Shown here: positions 14,335 through 23,064 of the stretch, one piece after another
How the letters are laid out: each line of letters opens with the position of its first letter
Position numbering within the stretch: position 1 is the stretch's first letter
From: an uncultured Clostridia bacterium
GTDB taxonomy: Bacteria; Bacillota; Clostridia; UBA1381
DNA length: 41,890 bases
NCBI GenBank assembly: GCA_934486495.1
Contig: CAKSPW010000015.1
Coordinates: 1-41,890 of the forward strand
Direction: 5' to 3'
Notes under the pieces: model-generated
What the model saw: the letters and a program-made list of their open reading frames with translations, nothing else
Told to the model about the DNA's origin: nothing
The model's database searches: none
Position numbers and translations under genes: made by a program

Positions 14335-15093
14335 ATGCGTGCGGTTATAACAGGTGCAAGTTCGGGGATTGGTCTTGAGTTTGCAAATATTCTGCATGAA
14401 AAAGGATACTCACTTACACTGATTGCAAGAAGAAAAGAAAGACTTGAAAAGCTTAAGGAAAAATTCGGCTGCGACACTGAAATAATAACCGCTGACCTTT
14501 CAAAGCGTGAAGAAGCACTTAGCGTGTTTTCAAAAGCGTATACCGATGATACCGAAATTCTAATCAACAACGCAGGCTTCGGACTGTGCGGAAGTTTTTT
14601 GGAAACCGACCTTTCAAAAGAGCTTGAAATGATTGATACAAATGTTTCGGCTCTTCACATTTTAACTAAGCTTTTCGTATGCAAATTTTCAGAGAAAAAC
14701 AGCGGATATATTTTAAATGTCGCATCTATTGCCGCATTTCTGCCCGGTCCTTTGCTCGGAACGTATTACTCGACAAAGGCATATGTGAGAGTTCTTACAG
14801 AAAGCATTGCCGCCGAGCTTAAGGAAAATAAATCAAACGTTCATATTTGCACACTTTGTCCCGGCCCGGTTAAAACAGAGTTTGACAGCGTGGCAAACGT
14901 CAAATTCAGCCTCAAAGGCGCAGACGCTCACAGCGTTGCAGAGTATGCAATAAGAAAAATGTTCCGAAAGAAGCTCTACATTTTCCCCGGCTTTTATATA
15001 CGTGCCACTGTATTTTTCGCCAGATTTTTGCCGGTAAAGCTTTTGTCAAAAATCACATACCGTATGCAAAAGAAAAAAATCGGCAATCGTTAA
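14335..15093 (+). CDS. Short-chain dehydrogenase/reductase
   Basis: The 252-residue classical SDR has the cofactor motif GASSGIG (7-13), then NNAG (78-81), a catalytic serine in NVAS (Ser131) and YxxxK at Tyr144/Lys148 in TYYSTKAY. Arg32-Arg33 after the second strand (LIARRKERL) suggests NADP(H). The short C-terminal basic tail and hydrophobic stretch (about residues 218-240) resemble DltE/SadH-like membrane-associated SDRs. The gene stands alone after the terminator of the ABC operon, with GGGGGCG before the ATG. It ends four bases into the convergent DNA glycosylase gene. The substrate is unknown. Confidence 0.85.
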   Translation: MRAVITGASSGIGLEFANILHEKGYSLTLIARRKERLEKLKEKFGCDTEIITADLSKREEALSVFSKAYTDDTEILINNAGFGLCGSFLETDLSKELEMIDTNVSALHILTKLFVCKFSEKNSGYILNVASIAAFLPGPLLGTYYSTKAYVRVLTESIAAELKENKSNVHICTLCPGPVKTEFDSVANVKFSLKGADAHSVAEYAIRKMFRKKLYIFPGFYIRATVFFARFLPVKLLSKITYRMQKKKIGNR

Positions 15094-15566
15094 ACCCCGA
15101 TTTTTGACCACTCGCCAAAAAGCTTCTCAACACTCCATGCGGCATTCGCCGGCGATGTTGACGGAAGACATATACACGGTATTCCGGTATTTGAAAGCGC
15201 ATATTTATTATAAAGCCTTTCAGCTGTTTTACCGTTTACAAATATTTTTTCTATTTGTGACGATGAAAGAATTTTTGAAAAATCATTCACCGTCACATTT
15301 TTTATGGAACTGTCCGAGCTGCCTGTTATATCGCAGGACTCAATAACATCCCAAAGCGCAATTTTATTTCTCAGCAAAAAAGCTTTTTTCTCAGGTATGG
15401 TCTCCGGCAATTTCTCGCCGAAAACCATTGACGTAACTTTCCAGAATCTGTTTTGCGGATGCCCGTAAAAGAAATTCTCCTCCCGTGATTTTACCGACGG
15501 AAAGCTGCCCAAAACAAGTATCCTGCTATCGGGCGCATACAGTGCGCCAAACGGATGCTTTATCAC
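15090..15566 (-). CDS. Uracil/hypoxanthine-DNA glycosylase family protein (family 6, Mug-like fold)
   Basis: The 158-residue protein has LGSFPSVKSREENFFYGHPQ followed by NRFW near the N-terminus and the motif LPSTSPAN near the C-terminus. These match the hypoxanthine-DNA glycosylase (HDG, family 6) branch of the uracil-DNA glycosylase superfamily. Known members of this branch excise deaminated adenine (hypoxanthine), while uracil activity is weak. The start is a GTG at 15566, with AAGG about 12 bases upstream. It is the last gene of a minus-strand group behind two Gfo/Idh proteins, with 18 bases between. No functional tie to those is apparent. Confidence 0.82.
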   Translation of the reverse strand: MIKHPFGALYAPDSRILVLGSFPSVKSREENFFYGHPQNRFWKVTSMVFGEKLPETIPEKKAFLLRNKIALWDVIESCDITGSSDSSIKNVTVNDFSKILSSSQIEKIFVNGKTAERLYNKYALSNTGIPCICLPSTSPANAAWSVEKLFGEWSKIGV

Positions 15567-15584
15567 TTAAAACACAACCTTTAT

Positions 15585-16424
15585 TTAATCAATATTTACC
15601 CATTCAAACGGCTTTTCAAGCGACACCTCGGCGCTCTGCATGACGGATACGGTACGCATTATGCGCTCACGGCTTACGGGAATTTCTCCCGTTTTGAAAA
15701 AACTTATAACGGCTTTTATAAACTCTGCAAAAAACTGTGACTCAATAACACGTCTGACACAGTTATTATTCTTATCAACCGGTGTTACCGCATATGTATA
15801 GAGGTCATCGTTTCTATGAATCAGATGCGCCGCTTTACCGTTATCAAACTCAACAACAAACGACGGATGTTTTTCTCCGCCCGTTGCCATGACACGAACG
15901 GGATTTGCATCCGCAAGCATAACCGCCTGCTCAATAAGGTGAACAGCGCCCACTTCAAAGCTTTCGGGCCCTTCAATATAAAAAACATCCGTTGACTCTC
16001 TGTCGATTTCCCTAAGCTCAGCCGCAAAGCCAAGCGCCGAGGAAGACCAGCATAAACCGCCGTATAAATCTGCCGTATCGAGCATTTGCCTTGCATCGCT
16101 TTTCTCTGCCGCAAGGATTTTGTCTATATACACCCTTTTACCGGATTTAAGAGCCTTATCCGAAAGCGCCACGTGCATTTGCAAATCATCGGGTGAAAGC
16201 ACTGCTATACAGTCGCTTTTTTCTATAAGTTCATCAATCGTTTTACAAAGAGGTATATTATGCTTTCCCGACCATTCCTCATTTGAGATACCGTTCGGAT
16301 TATCAATCTGCCCGTACGCCCATGCGACAATACATTCGCCGTTCGAATTTTCTCTAAAAAATGACGGATAATTATCAGCGTGCCAATTATCAAGATAATA
16401 ATCGATAAATCCTATTTTAATCAT
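15585..16424 (-). CDS. Gfo/Idh/MocA-related protein with degenerate nucleotide motif
   Basis: The 279-residue protein resembles the Gfo/Idh/MocA oxidoreductases, with a Rossmann-like N-terminal half and an alpha/beta substrate half. The first strand reads KIGFIDYYLDNWHADNYPSF, in which the usual GxGxxG glycine pattern is replaced. The EKP-type motif is replaced by YIDKIL. SDCIAVLSPDDLQMHVALSDKAL matches the usual second half of the fold. It lies ten bases after a canonical family member with a GAGGT ribosome site, so the two probably work as a pair. Weak or absent NAD binding is possible; it may bind a sugar or act as a partner subunit. Confidence 0.65.
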   Translation of the reverse strand: MIKIGFIDYYLDNWHADNYPSFFRENSNGECIVAWAYGQIDNPNGISNEEWSGKHNIPLCKTIDELIEKSDCIAVLSPDDLQMHVALSDKALKSGKRVYIDKILAAEKSDARQMLDTADLYGGLCWSSSALGFAAELREIDRESTDVFYIEGPESFEVGAVHLIEQAVMLADANPVRVMATGGEKHPSFVVEFDNGKAAHLIHRNDDLYTYAVTPVDKNNNCVRRVIESQFFAEFIKAVISFFKTGEIPVSRERIMRTVSVMQSAEVSLEKPFEWVNID

Positions 16425-16434
16425 AATGCCTACC

Positions 16435-17484
16435 TCAAAAAACTATTTCCTTATGTTGTTCTGCCGATCGATATGCAGCATCCATCATTTTTGCCGTAAT
16501 AATATTCGTATCGATATGCGACGGCATACGTTCACCTGTTTTTATACAATCGATGAAGCTGTCAATTTCGATTTGGAACATTGATTTGTCTTTGGTTTCA
16601 AATGTTGTTTTTGAAAGCATTCCGTGTTCTACAGAATACAAAGTAAAATCTGCCCCGTAATTAAGTCTTATTCCGCCTTTTGTACCGATAAAATCAATAA
16701 ACATTTCATTTTCACCGATATTCTGCGCCCACGCGCCGTTGAACGTTATAACAGGTCCCTCCGTCCGAATCATGCCCGTTATACCGTCCTCAACGTCACA
16801 TATTCCGCCCGGTTTTTCCGGTCCTGCCCACATATTCGTATAAAGATAATCTTCTATTGGATTGCCCATGTACGAAAACTGTTCGGCAGAAACGCTCTTA
16901 ATCTTCGGATCACCGCAGCAATACATTACTATATCAAAAAAATGTACGCCCCAATCAATCATAACTCCGCCGCCGGCAACCGCTTTTGTTGTGAAGTCGC
17001 CGCCGAGACCGGGTATACTTCTGTGATTTCTGAAGCTCACATATACCTGATATATTTCACCGAGTTCACCTGCGTCAATAATTTGCTTTATTTTGTTTAC
17101 ACCAACGTTAAATCTGTTTACGACGCCTATATTGAGCACCTTTCCCGATTTATGCTGAGCCGCCTGCATTTGAAGAGCCTCCTCATAGGTTCTTGCGGCC
17201 GGTTTTTCGCAAAGAACATTTTTCCCTGCCCTTAGTGCGGCGATTGCAATTATGCTGTGCGACTTATTCGGAACGCATATTGAAACCGCTTCTATCTCAG
17301 GATCGGAAATGACATCGTTATAATCCGTAACCGCCTTGCCTATACCGTATTTTGCAACAGCTTTCTCGGCACGTTCGGGAATTATATCACAAAAATATTT
17401 AATCTCTGCATTGCTGTTTTTAATGTATGCCGGTATATGCTGAGCATTCGCAATCGTACCACAACCTATAACTCCAACCTTCAT
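16435..17484 (-). CDS. Gfo/Idh/MocA family NAD(P)-dependent sugar oxidoreductase
   Basis: The 349-residue protein begins MKVGVIGCGTIANAQHIPAY, with the canonical GxGxxxxxxH pattern, and has NVLCEKPAARTYEEAL, the EKP motif that holds nicotinamide and substrate. The C-terminal half has GGGVMIDWGVHFFDIVMYCCG, with the catalytic-type histidine region. The family oxidises or epimerises sugars and cyclitols with NAD(P). The start is the ATG at 17484, eight bases after GGAGG; a longer reading adds four residues plus an earlier start without benefit. It has its own promoter and is followed by a second, degenerate family member. The upstream AraC protein is a plausible regulator. Confidence 0.88.
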   Translation of the reverse strand: MKVGVIGCGTIANAQHIPAYIKNSNAEIKYFCDIIPERAEKAVAKYGIGKAVTDYNDVISDPEIEAVSICVPNKSHSIIAIAALRAGKNVLCEKPAARTYEEALQMQAAQHKSGKVLNIGVVNRFNVGVNKIKQIIDAGELGEIYQVYVSFRNHRSIPGLGGDFTTKAVAGGGVMIDWGVHFFDIVMYCCGDPKIKSVSAEQFSYMGNPIEDYLYTNMWAGPEKPGGICDVEDGITGMIRTEGPVITFNGAWAQNIGENEMFIDFIGTKGGIRLNYGADFTLYSVEHGMLSKTTFETKDKSMFQIEIDSFIDCIKTGERMPSHIDTNIITAKMMDAAYRSAEQHKEIVF

Positions 17485-17525
17485 ATAAAAAACCTCCAAA
17501 TTTTTTTGTGCTTATTTACAACTAA

Positions 17526-17554
17526 AGTATACCACACACAAAAAAATAATTCAA
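17526..17554 (-). promoter_or_regulatory. Promoter of the Gfo/Idh/MocA gene pair
   Basis: On the minus strand TTGAAT (17554-17549) and TATACT (17531-17526) are 17 bases apart, between the AraC stop and the ATG at 17484. Confidence 0.65.
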
Positions 17555-17567
17555 TGTTATTTACTGT

Positions 17568-18422
17568 CTATAAAGAGTCATTTTTTTGCTGTTTGTATCT
17601 CATCGGGCTTATACCGAACCGTTTTTTAAATGCTGTGGAAAAAGTATGTGTACTCGAAAAGCCAAGATACTCCGCCGTTTCACCGACTGTCATATTTTTA
17701 TCGGTCAAAAGCATAGGTGCCGCTGCAAGCTTTTTACCGAGAACATATTCTTTAATCGTCATGTCAAGCTTTTTTCGAAATAAATGAGAAATATAGTATT
17801 CGCTGTACGAAAGCCGTCTTGCAATATCACCGACGCTCTTTATATTCATATACTCCGTATCAATAAGCCTTATTACGCTGTAAACAGTAAAATCGGGTCG
17901 TTTTTTTTCGACATTTACTTGTGTAATTTTTTCAAGACGCAGCAAAGAAATCAGTATTTGACACAAATACATATTAATCATAGTTTCCCATTTATCTGTC
18001 ATATTATAAACCTCGCCAAGCAATAACTCGGATAGCTGCCTTATAATGCCGTTATCATTTAGTATTAAGCTGTTTTTTTCGGAAAACACATTCAAAAAAT
18101 CACGAGTATCCTCACTGTCACGGTTTAGCTCAAACCCTATACATATATATCTGAAATTATCATCGGCCGCAATCGCATGGTTTACACCCTTTTTTATATA
18201 ATGAACCTGACCTCCGGATATTACTGCCTGTTCATCTCCGGATACTATTCTGCCGCTTCCCGACAAAACAACTGTTATCTCGTCACAAATCTGATTGTGC
18301 AAGTTAATATCACCACCCGTTGTAATGCACAGCTCCGCTGCCTGATAAACTGTACCAACAGGTAATCTTAGTCTCGCCGACTCATCATAAAAATTATCAT
18401 ATAAAAAAAGAGTATTGTGCAT
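17568..18422 (-). CDS. AraC family transcriptional regulator with cupin-type sensor domain
   Basis: The 284-residue protein has an N-terminal cupin-like sensor (about 1-110; QICDEITVVLSGSGRI and GGQVHYIKKGVNHAI). The C-terminal double helix-turn-helix (about 185-280) contains SVGDIARRLSYSEYYISHLF followed by RKKLDMTIKEYV, then MTVGETAEYLGFSSTHTFST and AFKKRFGISPMRYK. Such proteins usually sense a sugar or sugar derivative and activate nearby genes. The start is the ATG at 18422, five bases after GAGGTGG; an upstream in-frame GTG at 18431 sits inside the ribosome site. It is followed on the same strand by two sugar-oxidoreductase-like genes, the likely targets. Confidence 0.88.
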   Translation of the reverse strand: MHNTLFLYDNFYDESARLRLPVGTVYQAAELCITTGGDINLHNQICDEITVVLSGSGRIVSGDEQAVISGGQVHYIKKGVNHAIAADDNFRYICIGFELNRDSEDTRDFLNVFSEKNSLILNDNGIIRQLSELLLGEVYNMTDKWETMINMYLCQILISLLRLEKITQVNVEKKRPDFTVYSVIRLIDTEYMNIKSVGDIARRLSYSEYYISHLFRKKLDMTIKEYVLGKKLAAAPMLLTDKNMTVGETAEYLGFSSTHTFSTAFKKRFGISPMRYKQQKNDSL

Positions 18423-18446
18423 ACAAACCACCTCATTTTAGAAAAA

Positions 18447-18484
18447 CCCCTCAGTGCAGCCGTTTTATAAGCTGCCCTGAAGGG
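18447..18484 (-). terminator. Rho-independent terminator of the SLH surface protein gene
   Basis: The minus-strand stem CCCTTCAGGGCAGC (18484-18471) pairs with GCTGCACTGAGGGG (18460-18447) with one wobble and one mismatch, followed by a T-run (18446-18442). A small AATTC-ATA-GAATT palindrome at 18490-18502 lies between it and the stop codon. Confidence 0.78.
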
Positions 18485-18531
18485 TCTCAAATTCATAGAA
18501 TTGAAGTTAAAACCGCCCGTAAGGCAATTTT

Positions 18532-21483
18532 TTAGTAGATAAGTATTGCCTTGCAATCTCTGCCCTTTGAAGGTGTTGTGCTGTACTCGAACACAGCAAC
18601 CTTGCTGCAATCCTTACCGTCTGTATCAGCGCCTCTCATATCGAGTGCCGAAAGCTTGTCCTTAGAATCCTCATCCATTGTTGAAATAATCTTGTTACCC
18701 TTATCATTGAACTTAAGAATTCTTACATCATTCTTAATAGGAATAAGATCCTCTGAACCTTCTATAATCTTTCCGTCCGCATCAAAGCCGTTTCTTGTAA
18801 CACGGAGTGAATAGTTATCGCCGTCTTCAACAACCTCGATTACGTTTGCAACAAATATACGGCTATACGCATTGGTTGCGGTTTTCGACGAAACCCACTC
18901 AAATTTATCAGCCGTAAAGTCATAATTGCTTCCGACAGACTTAACATCATTGGCCTTAATAACAAACTTGGTATTTACAATTCCTGTTGTATCATTACCG
19001 TTTACAAATATATCACCTACGGAAAGACCGCTAACATCGGTGTAGTCTTCCTTATTTTGAGTATCGGATATATTATCGTAACGATCAGCTTTTCCGCTTA
19101 TAACATCCTTTGAGTGATCATACAAATTGAAATAATTAACATTCAAAATGCTGTCACCGTTACTCGTACCCTCAGAAATTTCCTCAGCAAGAACATAAGG
19201 CTTTGTTGAATAGCTCGGAACAGATATTGACTCCGAGTTGCCGTAAAGTATAACCAAGCCGGCCATTTTTGAGCTGTTTACGTTATACGGCTGTACATAA
19301 TATGAATTGCCTGAAGTAAATGAGCTTGTACTTCTCTTACCGTATGATTTCTCACTTGTTCTGTCCTGCGGAACATAGATGAATACGGTAGATGAATTTA
19401 CATAGAAATCTCCCTCGCCGAACTTATTGCTGCCGGAATACTTGATTTTTCCGTCAAGCGGCAAATATTCAACAAGCTTTGTAACGTCCTCATTTGTTGC
19501 ACCCTCTGATGCAGTGTCAAGAGTTATAATCTCGGTAACCTGCATTCCGTCAACTACAAGCTTTGCTATCTGGCAAGCATTTGTTTTTGCAACCTTATTG
19601 CCGAATATGCTGCTCTTTGAATCAGGAACAAATGTGTCGGGATTGTCCTCAACGTTGCTTTTGAGCTTATTTGCTGCTGCTGCCGCAGAAACAGTATCCC
19701 CGTTTAATTTAACCTTACTCTTTATGCTGTATGTTTTTACCGAAGACGATGACGGAACATAAGCTTTGAGGTTGTAGTTTTCATCATCATCAGTCATTGT
19801 CTTTATGATATATGCATACTGATAGTTTGTTGATGTTGTGTTAAATGTAGCATATACTATATTGTTGTATGCATCTATATAGAAAGTACCCTGAAGTGAT
19901 GTGCTGATTGTCATTGAGCTTTCGTTTTCTATATAGAACTTACCATAGTCCTCAATTGAGTACTCTTTAGAAGAAATAGTAATTTTCTCGTTGTCGTATG
20001 CCGATACTTTGCCTGTTACAGGCGTTGATGTTACCTTAACGGTTATGTATGTGTCACCGCTTCCCGGCAAGCTCTCTGCAACTAAAAGTACATCGTTTGC
20101 CTTAATAGCTGTCGGCTGAATTTTTGTGCCCGACGCATTTGTAATATTAAGTACGGTATGAACGTCATCGGGGTTTAATGTAACCTTATCGATATAGTGA
20201 TCGGGTGTTTCGCCCTTTGTAAACTTAACCTTGTTTGTAATAAGGTAGTCTGATGTTGACGGTGTTCTTGCAGCAACCAAAATGTTATAGTCTGTAATGT
20301 CTATTATTTCGATTGTGCCGTCGTTTCCGCTGTCTGTAAGCTTTACATCGCCGTAAATGAACTTATCACTGTTCGGTGAAAGCCATTTTGCAAGCATATC
20401 ATCGTCAAAATCTTCAACAGCCTTACCGTTATAGTATACGGCGGTGAGATTTGCCTTTTTAATATTAACGTTTCTGTTCTTTGAGCCGTCCGAATACTTA
20501 AGAGTTGAACCGCTGAACGAATCGATATCATTGTAATTAATTGTTGTTACAACGTTATTAACCGTTTCGAGGTCAAGCTCAAACAATGTGTTCATGTTGC
20601 CGCCCTTACCCTCTTTGTAGAAAACAACAGCTTCCTGACCGAGAATATTTTCAAGTGATGACTTGTCATCGGTATATGAATTAAAGTCAAGCTTTATAAC
20701 GTCGCCGTTCTTAAGACGGATTGCCATTTCGCCGATATACAAATCAATCGTACAATCCGATGTTGTCTTATCCTCAACGCCGACAATCTTACATTTCTCT
20801 TTTATAATTCCGAGATATGTTTCCATAAATGTCGAAAGATCCGACTCAAGTCTGCCTGTTGCTGCATTATAAACCGGAATATCAACATCCATGACGTTGT
20901 TCATAAGCTGTGCAACAATGCCTCTTGTAGCCGGTGCCGACTGGTCTGAAGCGACAGCATTTTTTGTGATTCCGAGAGTATTACCCTCAGCAATATAACC
21001 TGCCGGCCATCCGCCGAGTGCAACTGCGGCATTTTCATAGCCTGCTGCGCAAACTATCATCTTAACCGCCTGCTCATATGTAACCTTTTCATCGGGTCTG
21101 AATGTTTTATCTTCAAATCCGTTTACGATTTTTCTGCCTGCTGCTACCAATATATTAGACTTTGCCCAGTGGCTGTCAATATCGGTAAAATCATTTGTTG
21201 CAGAAGCTGCAGCATCCGCAACGCCGAGCGCAACAGTTATAATCTTTGTAAACTCAGCTCTTGTGATTTCGCCTTCGGGCTTAAAAGAATATGTACCGTC
21301 ACCGTTATCATATCCGTTTATGATGCCGAGCTTTGTAAGAGTTACAATCGCATCACTGTACTTTGTTGTGCTTGTTACGTCGCTGAAATTGCTCTTCTTA
21401 TTCTCTGCGTGAGCAATTCCCGCAAAGCTCATGCTGCTGATCAAGCAAGCAAGAGCCATGAAAAGTGAAAACCTACGTTTCAT
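18532..21483 (-). CDS. Large S-layer-type surface protein with N-terminal SLH domains
   Basis: The 983-residue protein has a signal peptide (1-26, ending AHA) followed by three SLH domains (about 32-95, 96-155, 158-205), with FKPEGEITRAEFTKII and FRPDEKVTYEQAVKMI. SLH domains attach proteins to wall polysaccharide. The remaining 780 residues are rich in Ser, Thr, Asp, Asn and Lys and in beta-forming stretches with no catalytic motif that I recognise. The gene has a strong promoter, a 60-base leader with a hairpin, an AAGGAGG-type ribosome site and a strong terminator. This pattern suits an abundant surface or S-layer protein. It has no partner gene; the D,D-carboxypeptidase lies upstream on the same strand. 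Confidence 0.85.
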   Translation of the reverse strand: MKRRFSLFMALACLISSMSFAGIAHAENKKSNFSDVTSTTKYSDAIVTLTKLGIINGYDNGDGTYSFKPEGEITRAEFTKIITVALGVADAAASATNDFTDIDSHWAKSNILVAAGRKIVNGFEDKTFRPDEKVTYEQAVKMIVCAAGYENAAVALGGWPAGYIAEGNTLGITKNAVASDQSAPATRGIVAQLMNNVMDVDIPVYNAATGRLESDLSTFMETYLGIIKEKCKIVGVEDKTTSDCTIDLYIGEMAIRLKNGDVIKLDFNSYTDDKSSLENILGQEAVVFYKEGKGGNMNTLFELDLETVNNVVTTINYNDIDSFSGSTLKYSDGSKNRNVNIKKANLTAVYYNGKAVEDFDDDMLAKWLSPNSDKFIYGDVKLTDSGNDGTIEIIDITDYNILVAARTPSTSDYLITNKVKFTKGETPDHYIDKVTLNPDDVHTVLNITNASGTKIQPTAIKANDVLLVAESLPGSGDTYITVKVTSTPVTGKVSAYDNEKITISSKEYSIEDYGKFYIENESSMTISTSLQGTFYIDAYNNIVYATFNTTSTNYQYAYIIKTMTDDDENYNLKAYVPSSSSVKTYSIKSKVKLNGDTVSAAAAANKLKSNVEDNPDTFVPDSKSSIFGNKVAKTNACQIAKLVVDGMQVTEIITLDTASEGATNEDVTKLVEYLPLDGKIKYSGSNKFGEGDFYVNSSTVFIYVPQDRTSEKSYGKRSTSSFTSGNSYYVQPYNVNSSKMAGLVILYGNSESISVPSYSTKPYVLAEEISEGTSNGDSILNVNYFNLYDHSKDVISGKADRYDNISDTQNKEDYTDVSGLSVGDIFVNGNDTTGIVNTKFVIKANDVKSVGSNYDFTADKFEWVSSKTATNAYSRIFVANVIEVVEDGDNYSLRVTRNGFDADGKIIEGSEDLIPIKNDVRILKFNDKGNKIISTMDEDSKDKLSALDMRGADTDGKDCSKVAVFEYSTTPSKGRDCKAILIY

Positions 21484-21511
21484 TTTGCATCCTCCTTATG
21501 GGTTGTTTACC

Positions 21512-21528
21512 GATACATGATATGTATC
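21512..21528 (-). promoter_or_regulatory. 5' leader hairpin of the SLH surface protein mRNA
   Basis: GATACAT (21512-21518) and ATGTATC (21522-21528) form a perfect 7-bp stem with a three-base loop in the untranslated leader, about 28 bases before the ATG. It could protect the mRNA 5' end or be an operator. Confidence 0.45.
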
Positions 21529-21541
21529 TTTATTAATTATG

Positions 21542-21579
21542 TATACGTATATTGTAACACTTTTTTTTCAATTAGTCAA
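21542..21579 (-). promoter_or_regulatory. Promoter of the SLH surface protein with start-site palindrome
   Basis: On the minus strand TTGACT (21579-21574) and TACAAT (21556-21551) are 17 bases apart. The perfect palindrome TATACGTATA (21542-21551) covers the expected start site, a suitable place for a repressor. Confidence 0.7.
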
Positions 21580-21646
21580 TGGTTTTTTTATTAAATTTAA
21601 AATTTTATAATTATTGCCTGTACCTCTACTATAAAAAGCGCCGATT

Positions 21647-22750
21647 TTATAAGCTCAAACGCAAATTTTTAAGCAAATGAAATAATTTTTCCCGAACGCT
21701 TTTCTCCGCTTTGTATTCATCTCCGGAAACGATATCTATTGATTTTATAATCTTTTCGTTTGACACAACATCAAAATATCCGATTTTTTCACCCTTATTT
21801 ATACTGTCGCCTATCTCAGGCAACGTATGAAGAATTATTTGCGTTTTATCACCTCCCCACACGCTGTATGAAAAATCTTCCGCCGAAACGGCTGAAACAT
21901 ATTTGCCGTCGGAGGATTTTATTTTTTTCAAAACATCGCCCTTGCTTACAACCGCTTTAATTTTTGCACTTTCAAAGCCGTAATCCAAAAGCGCCTTATG
22001 ATCTGCCCAATCATTCCCGTCACGAAGCGTAACGCAAACAAGCGTTGTCGGTCCCCTTTGCGCAGCGGAAACAAGACATCTTCCGCTTTTTTTCGTAAAT
22101 CCCGTTTTTACGCCTATACAGCCGTCATATCCGCTCAAAAGCTTATTATGATTTGTAAAATAAACGCATCCCGACGAATACTCCGTTTTATGAACCTTTT
22201 CACCGACAATCCGCCTGAACACATCATTTTTAAGAGCATATGACGTGAGCCTTGCAAGGTCGATTGCGGTTGTGTAATGACTTTGACCGTCAAGTCCGCT
22301 CGGATTTTCAAAATTAGTATCATAAAGACCCAATTCATCCGCCTTTTTATTCATAAGCTGTGTAAAGCCTTCAACGCTGCCGCCTATATGCTCGGCTATT
22401 GCAGCTGCGGCATCGTTCCCCGAATTTAACATTAGACCGTAAAGTGCCTCCCCAAGCAAAATCTTATCACCCGGAGAAAAATATGCGCTCGATCCCTCCT
22501 GCCGTGCCGCATAGTCGGAAACAACAACAGCATCGTTCAAATCTCCGTTTTCTATTGCCACTATCGCCGTCATAATTTTTGTTGTGCTTGCCATCGGAGC
22601 TCTTTTTGATGCATTGTATTCGTAAATTATCTTACCGGTAACAGCATCGGCAAGACAAGCGCACGACGCACTTATATCGGGCGGTGCGGCACTTACTTTA
22701 AAACATACAGACGCAAAAGCAGAAAAAATAATCAAAATTCTTTTAAACAT
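21647..22750 (-). CDS. D-alanyl-D-alanine carboxypeptidase (low-molecular-weight PBP, DacA/DacF family)
   Basis: The 367-residue protein has a signal sequence (about 1-22) and the three penicillin-binding motifs in order: SxxK at Ser55-Lys58 (ASTTKIM), SGN at 110-112 (LNSGNDAAAAIAEH) and KTG at 215-217 (GVKTGFTKKSGR). It trims the terminal D-alanine from peptidoglycan stem peptides outside the membrane. A C-terminal beta domain (about 265-345) follows, ending in a basic, partly amphipathic tail (REKLFHLLKNLRLSL) that may hold it at the membrane. There is no clear terminator before the SLH protein promoter. It diverges from the histidine operon. Confidence 0.94.
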   Translation of the reverse strand: MFKRILIIFSAFASVCFKVSAAPPDISASCACLADAVTGKIIYEYNASKRAPMASTTKIMTAIVAIENGDLNDAVVVSDYAARQEGSSAYFSPGDKILLGEALYGLMLNSGNDAAAAIAEHIGGSVEGFTQLMNKKADELGLYDTNFENPSGLDGQSHYTTAIDLARLTSYALKNDVFRRIVGEKVHKTEYSSGCVYFTNHNKLLSGYDGCIGVKTGFTKKSGRCLVSAAQRGPTTLVCVTLRDGNDWADHKALLDYGFESAKIKAVVSKGDVLKKIKSSDGKYVSAVSAEDFSYSVWGGDKTQIILHTLPEIGDSINKGEKIGYFDVVSNEKIIKSIDIVSGDEYKAEKSVREKLFHLLKNLRLSL

Positions 22751-22822
22751 TTAATCACCCCGAACAGCTTAATATATCAGTATTCATACATTTATATGCA
22801 CGCCGCATTGGTCAATATAACC

Positions 22823-22865
22823 AAACGATACGTTTCGGAAATTTAAAAAAACGTTATTTTAACGT
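22823..22865. repeat. Pair of short inverted repeats upstream of the histidine promoters
   Basis: AAACG-ATA-CGTTT (22823-22835) and ACGTTA-TTT-TAACGT (22851-22865) both have three-base spacers, and their centres are 29 bases apart. They resemble operator half-site pairs and lie between 22 and 64 bases upstream of the first -35 box. Confidence 0.4.
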
Positions 22866-22886
22866 GCTATTACTTTAATATTTTAC

Positions 22887-22915
22887 TTGACTAAATCGCT
22901 AAAGTATGATATAAT
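22887..22915 (+). promoter_or_regulatory. Histidine operon promoter P1 (distal)
   Basis: TTGACT (22887-22892) and TATAAT (22910-22915) are 17 bases apart, with TATGATATAAT context. The leader to hisZ would be about 143 bases. Confidence 0.75.
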
Positions 22916-22990
22916 ATTTACAACATTTAAAAAAGTGTGCAAATATATTTGTGAAAAAGCATATATTGGTTAAAAATTAAAAGTTATTTC

Positions 22991-23019
22991 TTGACGATAA
23001 AAGTAATATGTGATATAAT
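22991..23019 (+). promoter_or_regulatory. Histidine operon promoter P2 (proximal)
   Basis: TTGACG (22991-22996) and TATAAT (23014-23019) are 17 bases apart. The leader is about 40 bases, too short for an attenuator. Confidence 0.78.
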
Positions 23020-23064
23020 CAAGGCACAAATTGCTTTACGCCGAAAACGAAGGGGACTACTCAT

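Larger units (their letters stand above)
22751..23064. other. Divergent intergenic region, carboxypeptidase and histidine operon
   Basis: These 314 bases hold two plus-strand promoters for hisZ. They also hold two short inverted repeats, AAACG-ATA-CGTTT (22823-22835) and ACGTTA-TTT-TAACGT (22851-22865), and the palindrome CAAATATATTTG (22940-22951). No T-box (no AGGGTGG-type box) and no histidine-rich leader peptide is visible. A minus-strand promoter for the carboxypeptidase is not obvious. Confidence 0.55.

Noticed and set aside
16624..17235. Plus-strand open frame opposite the Gfo/Idh gene
   Set aside because: Composition (Tyr, His, Arg, Phe) is that of an antisense shadow; the minus-strand gene has clear motifs.
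22920..23064. T-box or histidine leader peptide
   Set aside because: No T-box core, no terminator/antiterminator pair and no run of histidine codons is seen.
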